The notes under the pieces: model-generated | What the model was told of the DNA's origin: nothing | What the model saw: only the letters and a program-made list of their open reading frames with translations | The model's database searches: none | Virus record (IMG/VR): IMGVR_UViG_3300035181_002093 | Coordinates: 1-64,000 of that record | Strand: one strand, 5' to 3' | From: a virus | Length of the DNA: 64,000 nt | Made by a program: the position numbers and the translations under genes | Part shown: piece by piece, positions 41,601-48,814 of the stretch | Position numbering within the stretch: position 1 is the stretch's first letter | Layout: each line of letters opens with the position of its first letter

Positions 41601-41803
41601 TCAGCACGCAGCGTCGCGGAGACGAACGTAGCAACGCGATGAAGACCCTCCTCATCGACAGCGCCCTCGGCCTCGATCCATGCCTTGCGTACCGCGCTCT
41701 CGATCTTCCCGACGTCAAACGGCTGTGTGGTCTGCCCATCACGCTTGCGAACAGTTACTGGTTGAACGACAGGAAGGTTGAACGGGGCGTCGGCAGATTG
41801 CAC
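38621..41803 (-). CDS. nrdJ: Class II ribonucleotide reductase with intein
   Basis: The 1060-residue precursor has an N-terminal ATP-cone (residues about 16-105, VRKRDGQTTQPFD). The intein lies at residues 200-508, and the B12-dependent reductase core resumes at C509 (CSATLIDRP, LLLSGCGVGYSVQFEH). Late motifs are NPCAEIGLDPLL, TCVKPSGTTS, HNVSNTISVRP and the C-terminal redox pair CANGAC. No small subunit is visible and none is needed for class II. The mature enzyme, about 751 residues, reduces ribonucleotides using adenosylcobalamin, feeding ThyX and the dNMP kinase. Splicing is required for activity because the intein interrupts the active-site cysteine. Confidence 0.9.
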   Translation of the reverse strand: MQSADAPFNLPVVQPVTVRKRDGQTTQPFDVGKIESAVRKAWIEAEGAVDEEGLHRVATFVSATLRADVADVEQIQDAVEVALMRAKQFKVAKAFIIYRQKRTEARTVRRKPDASAVSDYIHASKYARYVPEIQRREVYDETVDRVEGMHLRRFAHIPELLPLIKRAHDLVREKKVLPSMRSMQFGGKAIEANHNRIYNCLSEDTAFITSTGVRRFSDFEHGDRVTVLTHAGNWKPAKVFSYGKQQLYKVELQRGSGTQTVRATRNHQWVLSGGERTRELQVGQVLARPPTIVGAWRYEDANPEERWYWAMGYVYGDGTCVKNREGQYTYSMVRLCGDDGRFVARFEELGFKISRPPSCNGDAMAYTGKYLKTLPTLETDGHANVAAFVRGYLDADGHKNANANKDETHLSPFDGIQTSNEAAISFIRTVFPTVGAYITRERDLTGQTTNYGTRPTTSMFGLTFNFGVAGPATYKVKSIEPDAEEVVWCLEVEDDHSFVLDNGVVTGNCSATLIDRPRAFAEAMFLLLSGCGVGYSVQFEHVDKLPPLADIDETLVVHHVIEDTIEGWAGALDALVNGYTRGYHVEFAYHQIRAAGAALKTSGGRAPGHRKLKLALERIRGVLHSAQGRKLRPIECHRVLCHAADAVLSGGIRRSAMICLFSLEDSELMYAKSDRDWYSKEPWLANANNSVVLKRDEVKEKQFKRIFGMTKNYGEPGVLFVSDYNHVTNPCAEIGLDPLLLNEDGTTSTGWAMCNLCEINAAKLTSYEDFSEAAWAAALIGTMQATYTDMPFLGKVTEAIVRRDALLGIGMTGMQDAPHIACNPDYQRAIAGKVVAWNAEYAAMIGINQAARTTCVKPSGTTSLELGNVGSGIHPHHARRYIRRVTADELEVVFQAFQTANPHMCVKKPDGKWVIEFPVEAPEGAVLKEDLTAEEFMNMVRSTQQHWVMPGATRPSHMPGLSHNVSNTISVRPTEWVTVADYLWDHRDNFTGVSLLPDSGDMVYAFAPFEAVKTEAQERRWNELIAGYKPIDYLSVFEAEDGTNLTGEAACANGACEWHA
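40280..41206 (-). mobile_element. LAGLIDADG intein in the ribonucleotide reductase
   Basis: The 309-residue intein begins C200-L-S-E-D-T (block A), has T-x-x-H-like block B (RATRNHQWVL), two LAGLIDADG motifs (AMGYVYGDG and VRGYLDADG), block F (EVEDDHSFVLDNG) and ends V-V-T-G-N508 before C509 of the C-extein. The penultimate histidine is replaced by glycine, a variation known in some active inteins. The DNA is less GC-rich than the flanking exteins, which suggests a separate history. Confidence 0.9.
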
Positions 41804-41822
41804 GGTCAGGCTCCTTGGGTTT

Positions 41823-42371
41823 TCAGAGTGCGTTTTTGATCAAGCGGCGTGCGCGTCGCTTGGGCTTCTTGTCTTTCGGAGGACTTCGCAGCGTTCGCAG
41901 CACGTCCATCTCGCATCGATGCTGTGCGGTGTTCTTCGCATAAGCCAGGGCGATATGGGCCAAAAAAAAGGCGTCGGCTTGATCGTCGTTGTTGCCGAAA
42001 TCGTGGCCGCGACGAACCGCCGCAGCGAGCATCGCGTCCTTGTCCGCGTGCGTGGTGCCCGTGGCAAATTTCTTGACGAGCACGGGCGGCACGATGACGT
42101 ACGGGATCTCGTGCTCGACGAGGAGCACCTTGAGGGCGCCACCGATCTCGCCGAGTTCGAACACGTGGCCCACAGAATTGTAGGAGTAGCCCTCCATGGC
42201 CACAAATTCGACGCCGGGAAGCATCGAGGCCACCGCCGTCTTGATGAAGACCAGGCGCTTTCCGTCGCGAAGAAAGTCCGGGGTGACCAGGGCTGACGAC
42301 ACCAGCTTGCCGACGTCCGAAAGGCGGCAGAGCCCAGTTCCCGTCAACGACTGATCGATGCCTAGGAACAC
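41823..42371 (-). CDS. RuvC-like resolvase/nuclease, 182 aa
   Basis: The start GTG 42371 is the last one before the first core strand. The protein shows the RNase H-like RuvC pattern: LGIDQSLTGTGL (catalytic D5), FVAMEGYSY (E60), KKFATGTTHADKDAM, and DDQADAFFLAHI (acidic ends). Such phage enzymes resolve Holliday junctions or branches before packaging. The C-terminus is strongly basic (KKPKRRARRLIK). It lies upstream of the ribonucleotide reductase and is divergent from a rightward unit. Confidence 0.82.
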   Translation of the reverse strand: MFLGIDQSLTGTGLCRLSDVGKLVSSALVTPDFLRDGKRLVFIKTAVASMLPGVEFVAMEGYSYNSVGHVFELGEIGGALKVLLVEHEIPYVIVPPVLVKKFATGTTHADKDAMLAAAVRRGHDFGNNDDQADAFFLAHIALAYAKNTAQHRCEMDVLRTLRSPPKDKKPKRRARRLIKNAL

Positions 42372-42382
42372 GAGGACGAAAA

Positions 42383-42392
42383 CCCTATAATT
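42383..42392 (+). promoter_or_regulatory. CCCTATAATT promoter-like motif
   Basis: TATAAT at 42386-42391 lies in the 69-base gap between the divergent RuvC-like gene and the rightward gene at 42441. It is the same 10-mer as at 33383 and 47155. Here the start codon is 49 bases away and has a GAGGAG ribosome site, so the transcript would carry a normal leader. Confidence 0.65.
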
Positions 42393-42440
42393 TCTACACG
42401 CCGCGTTGCAAGCACCGCGTCCGAAATCCGAGGAGATCTC

Positions 42441-42809
42441 GTGGTCAGCTTCACGCTTCACCAAGTTACGGCCATCGTCGACGGTCCTGCGTACCAGGTG
42501 ACCAACGAAGTCACGGCAGCCACGGACGCAAGCACGGCTACTTACGTCTTCAAAACCTCGACCAAGGTGTTCAACCACTACGCCGGCGCGAGCGACATGG
42601 TGCAGTGGCCTGACAGCTACGAGAAGGCGACCTTGTCGGGGGCCGCGTTCTATCGCTTGCCCAGCGTGGTTCGGACGTGGGACACCGTGGTGTTGATGAA
42701 CGCGGACTTGGCGATGTCTCTTCAGAGGTTGCAGTTCCTGGCCGATGAGCTGAATGCCCAGCAGGACGCCCTGGTCATCGACCGCACCATCGTGGTTCAA
42801 GGAGCCTGA
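42441..42809 (+). CDS. Putative virion protein, 122 aa
   Basis: GTG 42441 has GAGGAG 6 bases upstream. The product is beta-rich (FTLHQVTAIVDGPAYQVTNE) and ends with a helix (LQRLQFLADELNAQQDAL). It is located in a two-gene rightward unit behind a CCCTATAATT motif. It may be a head-tail connector or decoration protein, but nothing identifies it. Confidence 0.55.
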   Translation: MVSFTLHQVTAIVDGPAYQVTNEVTAATDASTATYVFKTSTKVFNHYAGASDMVQWPDSYEKATLSGAAFYRLPSVVRTWDTVVLMNADLAMSLQRLQFLADELNAQQDALVIDRTIVVQGA

Positions 42810-42810
42810 C

Positions 42811-43833
42811 ATGGCGGTCTTCGAACAAGAGCGGCATGTCGAGCTGGTCCCGTACGCTGATGAATCCTTCGTGATCACCAGCCGGATGGTCTCGGCGATC
42901 ATCCCCGACCAGCTCCCGCACCTGAACGTCTTCGTGTTGTCGGTTCCCAACACCCTGGACCCAACCCAAGACGTGCTTGCGCGGGTCGCCAACCTTGCGG
43001 ACCTCTCCTTGATTCCGATCGGGCGAAACCCTGGGATCGCTGCACCAGGTCTCAACGGCATCGAGTACCTTGCGGACTCGTCGACCAATCGCTACGACAC
43101 GCTCGAGACCGCCAACGCCGCAGCGAAAGCGTTCCAAGACCGCGTCAACGCGCTCATCACCGACTGGATCTCGTTCCGCACGAACTTCAACGCGCCCGAT
43201 CCGACGCCGGCGTACTACACGTTCCCGACGGTCGACCCGTCGCAGAAGACCGCGCTCATCAACGCGTACGCGGCTGCCAAACAGGCAGGTTACACGCAGC
43301 TGCAGACGAAGAACGCCGCGGACGCCGCGCTCCTCGCGGCTCAAGCTGACTACACGTACAAGTCGAGCCTGGTCCTGGGCGCCGCGACGCTCGTCACCAA
43401 CACAACGCTCGTCAAGAACGAGTTCACGACGACGGTCACGCAGTACGGCACGCAGCTCACAGCGTTCATGTCGCTGTACACTGCAGGTCAGACGTTCGCA
43501 TCAGCGAACCCGGCAGGTGTCGGCATCGCCGCGTTCAACGCAGCGCTGGCAACGGCCAACGCTGCGATCGGAACGGCCACCGCACAGCAGAGCGCGATGC
43601 CGGGGTACTTGACCGACGCGCAGACGGCGCTCACGAATGCGACGAACTACCAGATCGCACGGCAGAACGACCTCACGACCTCGTCCACGGCGCTGGGAAC
43701 TGCACAGGGCAACCAGATCACTCAAGCGCAGCTCTTGACGGCGGCCAATGCAACGACTGCCGCGGCACTCGCCGCCGTCTACGTGGTGTGTCCGGACTTC
43801 GACCCGACATCGATCCCGTACGTCCCAGGCTGA
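42811..43833 (+). CDS. Putative virion protein with helical Ala/Thr-rich region, 340 aa
   Basis: ATG 42811 has AAGGAG 7 bases upstream. The N-terminal 100 residues are globular. From about residue 110 the sequence is long Ala/Thr/Gln-rich helix (NAAAKAFQDRVNALI; TALTNATNYQIARQNDL), probably coiled coil. It ends PDFDPTSIPYVPG. Composition suggests a fibrous virion component. The family is unknown. Confidence 0.55.
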   Translation: MAVFEQERHVELVPYADESFVITSRMVSAIIPDQLPHLNVFVLSVPNTLDPTQDVLARVANLADLSLIPIGRNPGIAAPGLNGIEYLADSSTNRYDTLETANAAAKAFQDRVNALITDWISFRTNFNAPDPTPAYYTFPTVDPSQKTALINAYAAAKQAGYTQLQTKNAADAALLAAQADYTYKSSLVLGAATLVTNTTLVKNEFTTTVTQYGTQLTAFMSLYTAGQTFASANPAGVGIAAFNAALATANAAIGTATAQQSAMPGYLTDAQTALTNATNYQIARQNDLTTSSTALGTAQGNQITQAQLLTAANATTAAALAAVYVVCPDFDPTSIPYVPG

Positions 43834-43835
43834 TC

Positions 43836-43872
43836 AAAAAAAACGCATCCCCTCTACAGCGCGCTTGAGGGG
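43836..43872 (-). terminator. Rho-independent-like terminator for leftward genes
   Basis: On the minus strand GAGGGG and CCCCTC (complements of 43849-43854 and 43867-43872) pair around a 12-base loop, followed by ATGCG and then eight T residues (complement of 43836-43843). The 5-base gap before the T run is longer than ideal. The position just past the leftward 140-residue gene fits termination of that unit. Confidence 0.5.
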
Positions 43873-43955
43873 GTAGTGTCCGCAAAGGTCGCGCGCGGCA
43901 TCCGAGCCCAGGCCTTCGTCGTCCTTGCGGACTCCAGCTTCGGGCGCGTATCGAA

Positions 43956-44378
43956 CTACGTCGACTTCACCTTCCGCTTCGTCGGGATAGCGAAGGGGCC
44001 GACCTGCACAGAACCGTCGCTACGCTCCTCGCGAATCGCCTGACGCAGGCGAGCCTCGTAGCGATCGCCACGCCACGAGTTTTCACCGAACGCGATACCG
44101 ATCTCCGGGTTCGACAGCTCGGCGATGGCGTAGACCGCCACGTGCCCCGGCGAAGGGAACACGCTCGCCACCATCTTCCGCGCCTCCGTCTTGGGAGGGC
44201 CGTCGTGCTGGTTGTCGCATGTCATGGTGCCATCGCCACGGGTCCAACCCCATGCCGTGCCGCAGATCGCGCAGGACTGGTAGTCGATCGTGAAGATCAC
44301 CGCGTGAAAGCCTTCACCGCTGACGCCGTTGCGGTGATAGGCCACCTGAACGATGGTGACGTTCTCGAGGTCCTTCAT
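43956..44378 (-). CDS. Hypothetical protein, 140 aa
   Basis: ATG 44378 overlaps the DUF932-like stop (ATGA). The product has a CAICGTAWGW knuckle and a later CDNQHD, possibly one zinc site, then a mixed alpha/beta tail with basic end. I recognise no family. It is last in the leftward unit before the terminator-like hairpin. Confidence 0.55.
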   Translation of the reverse strand: MKDLENVTIVQVAYHRNGVSGEGFHAVIFTIDYQSCAICGTAWGWTRGDGTMTCDNQHDGPPKTEARKMVASVFPSPGHVAVYAIAELSNPEIGIAFGENSWRGDRYEARLRQAIREERSDGSVQVGPFAIPTKRKVKST

Positions 44379-45526
44379 GCAGCGGCCTTCACCTTCGCCG
44401 GCGGCAGCAGCAACTGTCCGGCGATCTCCTCCAGCTCGAGGCGGCGCTCGGCCGTCGCCGCGCTCTTGGCGAACCAGCTCACGGCGTTCGACAGCCGTGC
44501 CTGAGTCGTGCCCCGGGGGAGCATCTCGACATCACCGTCGGTGAACAGCTCCTTGACCTTGTCGACCTCACCCTTGAGCAGACCCATCTTGGGCAGCGCG
44601 GTCCACGCCTCCTTCGGATCGATGCGCTTCTCGAGCGCCTCGCCGATGCGCGCGACGAGCGTGTTCACCTTGTCGGGCGCGAGCACCTGGTGAACCATGT
44701 CGTGGATGGCAGAGACCTGGGTCTTGGTGTCGAGCAGGTAGGTCTCCTTGCTGAACTCCATGTCGTCCGACAGGCGCTTGCCGAGGTGGACCTGCCGCAT
44801 GACCTGCTCGAGCGTTGCCGTGTTCGTGCAGACCAGGCGAGTGCAGAACGCGTTGAGCCCGAGCACGCCCTTGCCGAAGTCGGAGTTGGAGAGCTGCAGC
44901 CCGAACGCCAGGACCTCCTCCATGCCACGCTTCGCGGAGGGCTGGAACACCATCGGCAGGATGGCCTTGACCGCCCAGCGCAAGTCTCCGCCGATACCCT
45001 CGACGGGCACCGCGCCGATCTTACTGCACGCCGCCGCGAACGCTTCGATGATGGGACCCGAGTCCATCCGCTTGAAGCTGTTGGACAGGACGCCACGCAC
45101 CTGGTCCCCGACCGACCGGACGAGGAGCTTCTTGTTCTCCTCCTCCTTGAAGATGCGCGCCAGGTTCTCGACGATCAGCTCGCGGCCGTAGGGCCGCTCG
45201 AGCAGCCGGTTGACGTACGTCCCGGGCACGCCCGCGCGCTCGCAGACTTGGTCGAGCGCGTTCTTGTGGAGACCCTCCTCGAAGTAGTTCTTGGCCTTCT
45301 TGTTGCGCAGCCCCATCACGATGGTCTTGGTGTCGTTGCCGTTGACCATGAACTGGAGCGTCGTCGAGTCCGCGATGCGGTCGACAGGCGTCTCGCGCTG
45401 CACCTTCTCGATGACGGTCATCGCGCTCTGCTGCGTGTTGTGGATCATCTCCTCGAGCTTGGCCTTGAAGCCCGCCGTGGCCTCGCCGAGGGCGACGTCG
45501 TAGTCCTTCTCGCTGTGGTGGATCAT
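44375..45526 (-). CDS. DUF932-like protein, 383 aa
   Basis: The central region has LVRSVGDQVRGVLSNSFKRM followed by FGLQLSNSDFGKGVLGLNAF and C-T-R-L-V-C-T-N, matching the DUF932 pattern 'R-a-V-L-S-x-x-Y/F-k ... N-S-e-x-G ... C-T-N'. Family members occur in phages and plasmids, often near anti-restriction or single-strand DNA functions, without an established activity. The ribosome site AGAAGGA precedes ATG 45526. It is downstream of the metallopeptidase/VWA gene in the same unit. Confidence 0.6.
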   Translation of the reverse strand: MIHHSEKDYDVALGEATAGFKAKLEEMIHNTQQSAMTVIEKVQRETPVDRIADSTTLQFMVNGNDTKTIVMGLRNKKAKNYFEEGLHKNALDQVCERAGVPGTYVNRLLERPYGRELIVENLARIFKEEENKKLLVRSVGDQVRGVLSNSFKRMDSGPIIEAFAAACSKIGAVPVEGIGGDLRWAVKAILPMVFQPSAKRGMEEVLAFGLQLSNSDFGKGVLGLNAFCTRLVCTNTATLEQVMRQVHLGKRLSDDMEFSKETYLLDTKTQVSAIHDMVHQVLAPDKVNTLVARIGEALEKRIDPKEAWTALPKMGLLKGEVDKVKELFTDGDVEMLPRGTTQARLSNAVSWFAKSAATAERRLELEEIAGQLLLPPAKVKAAA

Positions 45527-45693
45527 CTTCTTGTCCTTCTAACTCTTGGTGTTTTCTTGTGAATTGATTGGACGCACCATAGGCACGTCACGAAACGGTG
45601 TGTCTTGCGCTTTCTTCCCACACGCGGATGGCCGTCTACACGAGCCATGCCGAGGCCGTAATGAACGATGCCGCTGTCGTCCACCCAGTTCAT
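45523..45693 (-). CDS. Small basic protein, 56 aa
   Basis: ATG 45693 is 2 bases after the VWA gene stop, and the stop overlaps the DUF932-like start by 4 bases. The product begins MNWVDDSGIVHYGLGMARVD, has one CLWC pair near a histidine, and ends with a highly basic tail (KKTPRVRRTRR). It may bind zinc or nucleic acid. I recognise no family. Confidence 0.55.
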   Translation of the reverse strand: MNWVDDSGIVHYGLGMARVDGHPRVGRKRKTHRFVTCLWCVQSIHKKTPRVRRTRR

Positions 45694-45695
45694 GG

Positions 45696-47147
45696 TCAGC
45701 TCTTGTAGCGCTCGTTGTGCGCAGGGTCGCAGACGAGAATCTCGCCATACCCCTGCTGAAAGTGCTCGCTGTGCTGAGGCGTCACGAGCCACAGCACCGG
45801 AATTTCGTGCGGCAGATGATTCGACGGGCTGACCGCAGGTGCATAGCCGTCGGTGTACACCACGACGATGTCGGGTGCTTTGCTGTCGTCCTTGGTGTAC
45901 TGCTTCATGTGGATGAAGTAGGCATCGAAGTCAGTACCTCCGCGTCCTGTTATGGTCTTGGGGATCTCGTCTCCCGAACGCAGCAACACGTCGAGGTGCG
46001 TTGCGGAATCTCCCTGCATGTAACGAATTTCCATGTTGTCATCGACGGCCAACATGTGCTGTAGCTCGCTCTTGACGATCTCCAGGGACTCGGTGGACAT
46101 CGAGCCGGATGTGTCGACATAGAGAAACACGCGCCATGCTTTGTCCCGCACACGCCCCGGCGTGGGGATGATGCAGACATCCTCCTCAGCCAACGCCAAC
46201 AGCATGCGGTTGGGTTGAGCGACGCTGCGTCGGTACTTCGACGTGCGCGACATCTTCGCGCGCGTCGCGAAGATCTCCCACCACGGTACGATGGGCTCGG
46301 CCAAGTAGGCCTCGAGCCACTCCTCCACACCGCCGGGCAGCGTGCCGCGCCCGATGCCACCCATCGAGCGAACGACGGAACGCATCGTTTGCTTGAGCTG
46401 CTCTCGGATGCGGTGAGCCTGAGACAGCAGCTCGTCGGACGTCAGGTCCTTGAACGTCGAACCGCCGAAGCTTCGGTTCTTCACGTCTTCACCGTCACCG
46501 TCGCCACCTCCTTGACCCGGTTGGTCACCCACACCGTCACCGGGGGCTGATTTTTCTTCGTTGTCTTCTTTCTCACCGTCAGTCCACATCGAGTGGTCGG
46601 TGCCGCCCAGTAAACTCGAGAGGTCGATGACCTTGACCTTGCGCATCAACGACCACTGGTAGAACTCGAAGGACCTTTCGAGAGGCAGGTCGAACTTCTC
46701 GGGCAGGCACATGCCGTTCCGTGGGTCGTCCGGAGCGCTCGGATTGGCCGCCTTGATCCGCCCGATCACAAGGTCTTCCGTTTCCTGAAAACCCTCATGC
46801 ATTCGCAGCATTGTGTTGATCGCGCAGTCCATGCTGATGTTGGCGACCGCGCCTGCCTTCTTGCGCTCCAGCTCGTCCCGGCAAAGCGCCAGCAGCTCGA
46901 GGTAGCGTGGAATGTGGTCGAGCACCAGGTGCAGCATCTCGTGCTCGAGCACGAACAGCGCCGACTTCAACGTGAGGAGTCCGAGGAACGCCGGATCGTA
47001 GAACAGCACGGCGCGCCCCTCACGGATGCCCACCGCGATGGTGCCCATGCCCGGCCGTGCCACCCGCTCCAGGCTTGAAGCCAGGCGTCCGTAGAAGCTC
47101 TTCTTCTGGATCAGGTAGATGAAGAACTCGTTGAGCTTCAACTTCAT
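45696..47147 (-). CDS. Metallopeptidase-like/VWA domain protein (DUF2201-like), partner of MoxR ATPase
   Basis: The 483-residue protein has an N-terminal zincin-like motif H69-E-M-L-H73 (VLEHEMLHLVLDH), an acidic Gly/Asp-rich linker (about 190-225), and a C-terminal VWA-like domain with MIDAS D345-T-S-G-S349 and later G-G-T-D-F-D and VVVYTDGY. This matches the DUF2201 architecture that bacteria encode beside MoxR ATPases. A MoxR-like ATPase is encoded at 48815-50101 on the same strand. The pair may act as a chaperone or maturation machine. The target is unknown. Confidence 0.82.
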   Translation of the reverse strand: MKLKLNEFFIYLIQKKSFYGRLASSLERVARPGMGTIAVGIREGRAVLFYDPAFLGLLTLKSALFVLEHEMLHLVLDHIPRYLELLALCRDELERKKAGAVANISMDCAINTMLRMHEGFQETEDLVIGRIKAANPSAPDDPRNGMCLPEKFDLPLERSFEFYQWSLMRKVKVIDLSSLLGGTDHSMWTDGEKEDNEEKSAPGDGVGDQPGQGGGDGDGEDVKNRSFGGSTFKDLTSDELLSQAHRIREQLKQTMRSVVRSMGGIGRGTLPGGVEEWLEAYLAEPIVPWWEIFATRAKMSRTSKYRRSVAQPNRMLLALAEEDVCIIPTPGRVRDKAWRVFLYVDTSGSMSTESLEIVKSELQHMLAVDDNMEIRYMQGDSATHLDVLLRSGDEIPKTITGRGGTDFDAYFIHMKQYTKDDSKAPDIVVVYTDGYAPAVSPSNHLPHEIPVLWLVTPQHSEHFQQGYGEILVCDPAHNERYKS

Positions 47148-47154
47148 GTTTTTC

Positions 47155-47164
47155 CCCTATAATT
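47155..47164 (+). promoter_or_regulatory. CCCTATAATT promoter-like motif
   Basis: This is the third exact copy of the 10-mer. TATAAT at 47158-47163 ends 5 bases before the ATG at 47169, so normal initiation would start the RNA at about the A of the ATG, giving a leaderless message. No Shine-Dalgarno sequence fits in the gap. It lies between the divergent metallopeptidase/VWA gene and a rightward two-gene unit. Confidence 0.65.
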
Positions 47165-47168
47165 CAGC

Positions 47169-48158
47169 ATGGCCGTTGTGGACCAGTTTTCCGACCCCGT
47201 GATGGCGCACCTGGTGCGCCGCGTCTCCGATCGTCCGAAGCTCGCAGCAGCGATCCAGGACTTCGACGTCGACCGCGATGAACAGGACACGCTTCCTGCG
47301 ACCGCGTTCGCGTGGTCCGAGAAGCGTGCCTTTCCTGTGCACACGCGCGAGCACACGATGCTCTCGCGCGTCTACCGTGAGGGCATTCCCAACGTGCCAG
47401 CACACGTCGACCGCGCTCTCAAGGAAGCGTGCGAGGTCTACGGCATCGACGACGGGCTCTACGCACGTCCCAAGGTCGCAGCGGCTCCCGAGTCCGCTGA
47501 CGCCTTCCTCCTGCCCGACATCCGCCGGATGCGTGTCACCGAGGTCGGACACGTCAAGGAGGCCGAGGAGAAGCTGCGCACCGAGGGTCGTAAGCTCTCG
47601 ATCGAGCACCGTGCTCTTGCCAGCCGACGCCTCGTCGAGAAGGCAGCATTCTTCGGCACAGGCGTTCGTGACGAGATCCGCAAGATGGCAGGCCTGACGG
47701 TCACCGACCGTCAACCGCTGGTCGACTGGCTCGAGGCTCGCCGCGAAGCCGCACCCGTCGAACACAAGGACGGCTACCAGAAGCTCGCGAACGCAGCGAA
47801 GCGGATGCCCGCCGAGCTGCGTGACCGTCAACAGCAGATCAAGCTGGCCGAGGCGATCGGCGAGCTGGACGAGATGTCCGGCCTCGATCGTTACTACGAC
47901 CGCAAGCTGCCCGACCCGCTCATGACGGTCTTCAACTCGAGCAAGATTGCAGGGCAGGGTGTCACGCTCGCGGGACGCTTCCTGCCGATCGAGCGCGTCG
48001 CGTCCTACCCCTCGACGTTCTACTCTGACATCCTCGGTCCCGACATCGTCCGTGAAGCCTCGGACATGTCCGGCCAGATGGACCCCCAGCGCCTCGCACA
48101 GGTGCTCGAGACCCTGCCCGTCGACATGCAGCGCATGTTGTCCGCGCAGATGCGCTAG
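47169..48158 (+). CDS. Putative virion or head-associated protein, 329 aa
   Basis: The product is charged and helical with an even distribution, no Cys cluster and no signal peptide. Features include FAWSEKRAFPVHTREHTML and a C-terminal QRLAQVLETLPVDMQRMLSA. The gene is expressed rightward from a CCCTATAATT site, as virion genes here are, and lies near the terminase. No family is recognised. A scaffold or internal head protein is one possibility. Confidence 0.5.
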   Translation: MAVVDQFSDPVMAHLVRRVSDRPKLAAAIQDFDVDRDEQDTLPATAFAWSEKRAFPVHTREHTMLSRVYREGIPNVPAHVDRALKEACEVYGIDDGLYARPKVAAAPESADAFLLPDIRRMRVTEVGHVKEAEEKLRTEGRKLSIEHRALASRRLVEKAAFFGTGVRDEIRKMAGLTVTDRQPLVDWLEARREAAPVEHKDGYQKLANAAKRMPAELRDRQQQIKLAEAIGELDEMSGLDRYYDRKLPDPLMTVFNSSKIAGQGVTLAGRFLPIERVASYPSTFYSDILGPDIVREASDMSGQMDPQRLAQVLETLPVDMQRMLSAQMR

Positions 48159-48167
48159 AGATCTTGC

Positions 48168-48812
48168 ATGAGCAAAGACCTCCTCCAGAATCCGGACACC
48201 GCTGCCGTTGTCCTGATGCAGGCTGCGCACGCACGGCTGGGCGACTTTCTCGCGTGGGAACCCGAGTCGATCTGGCTCGAGCTGCAGCATCGAGGCATCG
48301 ATCTGCCGGAGAGCAACCGCGCCAAGCTCATGGCGGCTCTGACGCTGCGCCTCATCCCTTCGTTCTACTGGGATGCGATCACGTTCGAAAAGACGGCCAT
48401 CGCCTTCGACGGCGCCATGCCCAATCCCGACACCCTCGAAGAGGCGTCGCCCGGACGCCTCGCGTGGGCCGTGGTCGAAGCTGCGTGGATCCTCCGTCTC
48501 GCGAAGGACGCGACGTGGGAATTCAACAGCGAGCCCCGCGCCTACGCCGGCGTGATCCTGGCGCGTGCGGGCTTTGTGCTCGCGCCCGAACAGCTCGCCT
48601 TCGCGCAGCCTACGTTGAATCGCGAGCGCTTTCACACGCACCTCTTCGAAGAGGTCAAGGAGCGTTGGGCACGTGTCGACAAGGATCACTTGGCAGCGTT
48701 GAGCCTGCAAGAGACGCCTGTCGACGTTCAGATCGCGCGTCTTGCCGCGGTTGAACTCCACGTGCGCGAACGCCACGCACGCGCTGAGCGGGACCTGGCC
48801 CGCGTTGCATGA
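48168..48812 (+). CDS. Hypothetical protein, 214 aa
   Basis: It starts 9 bases after the upstream stop and is probably co-transcribed. The product is helical with many Trp/Leu/Glu residues and a C-terminal charged helix (LHVRERHARAERDLARVA). I recognise no family. It is convergent with the MoxR-like gene (2-base gap). Confidence 0.5.
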   Translation: MSKDLLQNPDTAAVVLMQAAHARLGDFLAWEPESIWLELQHRGIDLPESNRAKLMAALTLRLIPSFYWDAITFEKTAIAFDGAMPNPDTLEEASPGRLAWAVVEAAWILRLAKDATWEFNSEPRAYAGVILARAGFVLAPEQLAFAQPTLNRERFHTHLFEEVKERWARVDKDHLAALSLQETPVDVQIARLAAVELHVRERHARAERDLARVA

Positions 48813-48814
48813 CG

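Noticed and set aside
43836-43872. Terminator for the rightward unit ending at 43833
   Set aside because: On the plus strand the A run precedes the hairpin and no T run follows it, so the element fits only the leftward direction.
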